64,000 nt of DNA. Origin: Rhizobium grahamii. Its GTDB lineage: Bacteria; Pseudomonadota; Alphaproteobacteria; Rhizobiales; Rhizobiaceae. Shown here piece by piece: positions 62,101-64,000 of this stretch (position 1 is the first letter of the stretch; each line of letters opens with the position of its first letter). Location: contig NZ_CP043498.1 in NCBI RefSeq assembly GCF_009498215.1, positions 2,480,001 through 2,544,000 on the forward strand, in the 5' to 3' direction. Below the pieces are notes generated by a model. The model saw only the letters and a program-made list of their open reading frames with translations. It was not told where the DNA came from and searched no databases. Position numbers and translations under genes: made by a program.

Positions 62101-62373
62101 GTCCTCGAGGCCAGCACGGCCGAGGACGCGCTTACGATATTGGAAACCGAGAAAGTTGACGTACTGCTTACGGACGTCGGACTGCACGGCATGTCAGGGA
62201 CCGATCTTGCGCACAAAGTTCGAAACAACTGGCCCGAAGTGCGTATCGTCTTCGCCAGTGGCGACAGCAACGCCACGTCGGCCTCAGGCATTGCGGACGC
62301 ATTTCAATTGTCCAAGCCGTTCACATTGGACGATTTGGTTGCTGTGCTTGACCAAGCAAAATCATCACGGTGA
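59200..62373 (+). CDS. Hybrid histidine kinase with two receiver domains
   Basis: A 1057-residue cytoplasmic hybrid kinase. In order: an N-terminal PAS-like region (about 20-150), a GAF-like region (about 170-330), a coiled-coil with a second PAS (about 370-500), HisKA with H553 (GVAHDFNNLLQ), the ATPase domain (about 600-780), receiver 1 with D843 (LLFTDVVMPG) and receiver 2 with D992 (VLLTDVGLHG). No membrane segment is seen. Adjacent GTG at 59197 is an alternative start. Two receivers suggest a phosphorelay or a phosphate sink; output is unknown, since no DNA-binding regulator is adjacent. Confidence 0.88.
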   Translation: MTVISDQYQDIFVGTGEMAQMMRQHDWASSSLGLPNAWPEALKVAIRLLLTSKFEMWLGWGPDIAFFYNDAYRPTLGNKHPNALAVPTKILWSEIWDDIKGRLDTVYETGQATWDKALPLLLERNGYSEETYHTFSYSPLIGDDGKVEGVFCAVTEETERVISERRMSTMRVLASGLAAANTECEVFNASHSALEANLKDLPFSALYLFDNEGNARRKWVCGAAEDHALMPGEIHRGQGIWSLEDAWSKQAIALVDLSATDNVPSGPWPKSPSKAAIIPLVGQGGDRPKGILVCGHNPHRTLNDEYLDFLGLIAGQITSRLASVEAFETEKRRAAALADAAEMREKAALALEQLNRQLNSEVELRTAERDRMRALFQQAPSFMCILSGPNHIFELVNDAYLQLVGNRQLVGLSVRDALPDVAGQGFFELLDGVYQSGKPYIGRYLQVTLKREGEQKPDERFINLIYQPIFDLEGAVTGIFVDGFDVTHQKRAEDQLQSLNYTLEQRVEQRTHELRTALLDLEKETVERENAQLALRQAQKMEALGNLTGGVAHDFNNLLQVVGGNLQLLSRDVDGNSRAAQRLQNALAGVERGAKLASQLLAFGRRQPLEPKVINVSKLVKNMDDMLRRALGEEIELETVVSGGLWNTLIDPSQLENAILNLAINARDAMNGRGQLTIETANSILDDDYARKHEDVRPGQYVLVAVTDTGSGISPEIIEQVLEPFFSTKADGKGTGLGLSMVYGFLKQSGGHLKIYSEVGHGTTMKLYMPRTMQVEDSLTDVNASPAEGGTETVLVVEDDDGVRETSVALLSDLGYRVLKAHDAQSAFAIVNSGIRIDLLFTDVVMPGQMRSTELARKAKALCPGMAVLYTSGYTENSIVHGGRLDAGVELLSKPYTREALARKVRHVLRNARQHQIALVRLERQEQAPVYNAAQALDNDPTRLLVVEDEPLILMSTVDMASELGYMVLEASTAEDALTILETEKVDVLLTDVGLHGMSGTDLAHKVRNNWPEVRIVFASGDSNATSASGIADAFQLSKPFTLDDLVAVLDQAKSSR

Positions 62374-62574
62374 CTTCGGACAGCATTAGCGAAATCGGCG
62401 CCTTTCGCGCAATCATATGAGATGCATGGACAATATCTGGAACTCGGCTATCAGGCCATGCCATTAGCAGTATCGCCGCGCAATTCTTCGAAGGGTGCGC
62501 GACACGGAGAGACACGTGAAATGCGCTCTTAAGGCTGGGAAGACGAACCGGCCGGAATACCGGAGGCAACAGTG

Positions 62575-63000
62575 ATGAACAGAGAAGAAATGCTGAGCTA
62601 TTCTCAAGCGGTTTGTGATGGCCTTCGCGAGGATGAAGACGGGGTGAGACGCGAGGTTCTTGCCCACGCAGGAAACAGGTGGTCGCTCGGCGTCATACAC
62701 ACCCTCGGCGTTTATGGCAAACTTCGGCACGCGGATATCGGTAGACGGATGCACGGCGTAACGCAGAGGATGCTAACTCGCACACTCCGCCAACTCGAAA
62801 GAGATGGCCTTGTCACGCGCCACGATCTCGTCGAGATGCCCCCTCGGGTGGAATACGAACTGACAGAAATGGGAATGGGTCTCCTCATTCGTATGATCCC
62901 CTTGTGGACATGGGTTGTGGAGAATTCCGAACGATTCCGAAAGTCACGCGAGGAATTCGATTCCCGGCCGCCGGAGAAGCCTTCCTGGCAAACGTTCTAA
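62575..63000 (+). CDS. HxlR-family transcription regulator
   Basis: A 141-residue HxlR/MarR-like winged-helix regulator with NRWSLGVIHTLGVYGKLRHADIGRRMHGVTQRMLTRTLRQLERDGLVTRHDL and PPRVEYELTEMG, as in HxlR and YtfH-like proteins that sense electrophiles or aldehydes. GGAGG precedes the ATG at 62575. It converges with the partial NmrA-like reductase gene; such regulators often control a neighbouring oxidoreductase, but in divergent layout, so that link is weak here. Confidence 0.85.
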   Translation: MNREEMLSYSQAVCDGLREDEDGVRREVLAHAGNRWSLGVIHTLGVYGKLRHADIGRRMHGVTQRMLTRTLRQLERDGLVTRHDLVEMPPRVEYELTEMGMGLLIRMIPLWTWVVENSERFRKSREEFDSRPPEKPSWQTF

Positions 63001-63148
63001 CGGTCGAGAAACACGCCACTCCTTTATTACATAACGACCTTGACCGGATGGGGAATGGGCGAAGCGGACGAACCGGGAGAGTGCGGCATACCGCGCTCCC
63101 CGTGTCTTATCACAAGCTCACGTCGACTTCTGCCCCAAAGGAACGGCG

Positions 63149-64000
63149 TTACCTTGCGATCAGGTTCGCGACGATCCAATCCGACACTTCCGTCACCTTG
63201 ATGCCTTCGCGCACGTTGAACGTCCCCGCCTTGTCCCATGCCATGCCTCGCCCGATGCCGAACGCTGCACGGTACTTGCGCATCATGTTTTGGGGGTCTT
63301 TTGCCAGTTCATCCATAAGGACGGGCACGGTCCATTCGGACCGGTCAAAGGACCGATTTAAGCCCGCCTCCAGCTTGTCCGCAAGTTCGCCATAGGTGAC
63401 GGTGTCGCCCGCCAGGAAAACGATCTCGTTGCTGATGGTCGGTTCATAGAAGACGATTTCAGCGGTGAGCACGCCGATGTCGTCGGGCGTCGTCAACGTG
63501 ACGGCAGTATCGAAGCTGCCCAGCGCGTTGACCTTGCTCTTCTCCAGATCAACGACGCCGAATTCTGGTTCGAAGAGATAGCTCATGAACATGCCGGTGG
63601 AGATGATGACCCATTCGGTCTTGCTTTGAGAGCGCAGGAGTTCACGCACATCGAGCTGAGCGTCGAAGATGTCCTGCGGACCACCTCGACCGATCGCCTC
63701 GAAATCGACACCGAACTGCCAGGGGAAATAGCGAGGAATGCCCGACTGCAACGCCGCCTTGGCGAGCTTCATTGGAGTATTGATCCCTGCCGCGTAGCCC
63801 GTACAGCCGATTACGGTGTCGTACTGCGAGAAGACGGACGCCAGCTCGTCAATCGAACTTTTCACCAGATCGCCCAAGACGATCGCGATACCCAATTCAC
63901 GGATTTCAGCGATGTCGCGCTGCTTGGCCGGGATATCGGATTCCACGGCACTGGCGCGCAGCAAGACGCTGATCTTCGCCCCTTCGATATCCTTGGCGCG
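63149..64000 (-). CDS. NmrA/isoflavone-reductase-like oxidoreductase (partial, runs off the right edge)
   Basis: At least 283 residues of a Rossmann-fold NmrA-like protein lacking its N-terminus. The frame is open to position 64000 (RAKDIEGAKISVLLRASAVESD). Visible motifs include TVIGCTGYAAGINTPMKLAKAALQSGIPRYFPWQFGVD and VIISTGMFMSYLFEPEFG, typical of aromatic-alcohol or isoflavone reductase homologues. The GxxGxxG NAD(P)-binding motif lies beyond the window. Substrate unknown. Confidence 0.82.
   Translation of the reverse strand, partial: RAKDIEGAKISVLLRASAVESDIPAKQRDIAEIRELGIAIVLGDLVKSSIDELASVFSQYDTVIGCTGYAAGINTPMKLAKAALQSGIPRYFPWQFGVDFEAIGRGGPQDIFDAQLDVRELLRSQSKTEWVIISTGMFMSYLFEPEFGVVDLEKSKVNALGSFDTAVTLTTPDDIGVLTAEIVFYEPTISNEIVFLAGDTVTYGELADKLEAGLNRSFDRSEWTVPVLMDELAKDPQNMMRKYRAAFGIGRGMAWDKAGTFNVREGIKVTEVSDWIVANLIAR

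Noticed and set aside
1..64000. CRISPR arrays, tRNA, rRNA, riboswitches and prophage genes
   Set aside because: No regularly spaced repeats, no recognisable RNA gene sequences and no phage structural genes were seen by reading; a covariance-model search was not possible.

Overview
The window looks like alphaproteobacterial DNA of the Rhizobiaceae (Sinorhizobium/Ensifer, Rhizobium or Agrobacterium type), probably an accessory replicon or island. The base composition is GC-rich. Many families are ones common in rhizobia: a hybrid FixL-like oxygen sensor beside a FixK-like regulator, BigR-Blh sulfide detoxification, CBS-BON proteins, HWE kinases, DUF6894, BA14K and an IS5-type transposase. I see no rRNA, tRNA, CRISPR array or replication origin.

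Positions 1-15,000. A partial metal P-type ATPase and an OmpR-type regulator come first. A sulfide/persulfide module follows: peroxiredoxin-BigR on the minus strand faces an ETHE1/Blh-type dioxygenase, two YeeE/YedE half-transporters and a TauE/SafE exporter, with an AT-rich palindrome between. Next is a tightly overlapping operon of PepSY protein, cytochrome b561, response regulator and histidine kinase, then an HtrA-type protease, a host-attachment-like protein, a CBS-BON protein, the hybrid FixL-like kinase and the FixK-like regulator.

Positions 14,500-31,000 form what I read as a low-oxygen survival island. FixK/FNR-type boxes (TTGA-N6-TCAA) precede a small protein gene, hsp20 and its divergent neighbour, a CBS-BON/beta-CASP nuclease/acetate kinase operon, a small minus-strand gene and a BASS-family carrier (two boxes). 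A weaker box lies beside the P-type ATPase at the left end. An MgtA-type ATPase in this block has a one-base frameshift.

Positions 31,000-42,000 hold gene remains (DUF2231, lipoprotein, flavoprotein and receiver fragments) and stress or signalling genes. These include a single-domain receiver and an ECF sigma factor divergent across two matching inverted repeats, LtrA, a TIGR02587/TIGR02588 pair, two paralogous Crp/Fnr regulators, PRC-barrel, SDR and FMN-binding proteins.

Positions 42,000-50,400 are a carbohydrate uptake and catabolism locus. The minus-strand operon encodes a sugar isomerase-like TIM barrel, binding protein, Gfo/Idh/MocA dehydrogenase, ABC ATPase, a frameshifted permease and a YgiN-like monooxygenase. 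It diverges from a ROK repressor across a long palindrome. Just after the repressor is a paralogue of the binding protein that lacks a signal peptide.

Positions 50,400-64,000 carry small unknown genes, a cold-shock gene with a strong terminator, a decayed IS5-family element, a TetR-DUF1348 pair with a clear operator, a DUF892 ferritin-like protein and large catalase, divergent HWE and double-receiver hybrid kinases, an HxlR regulator and a partial NmrA-like reductase.
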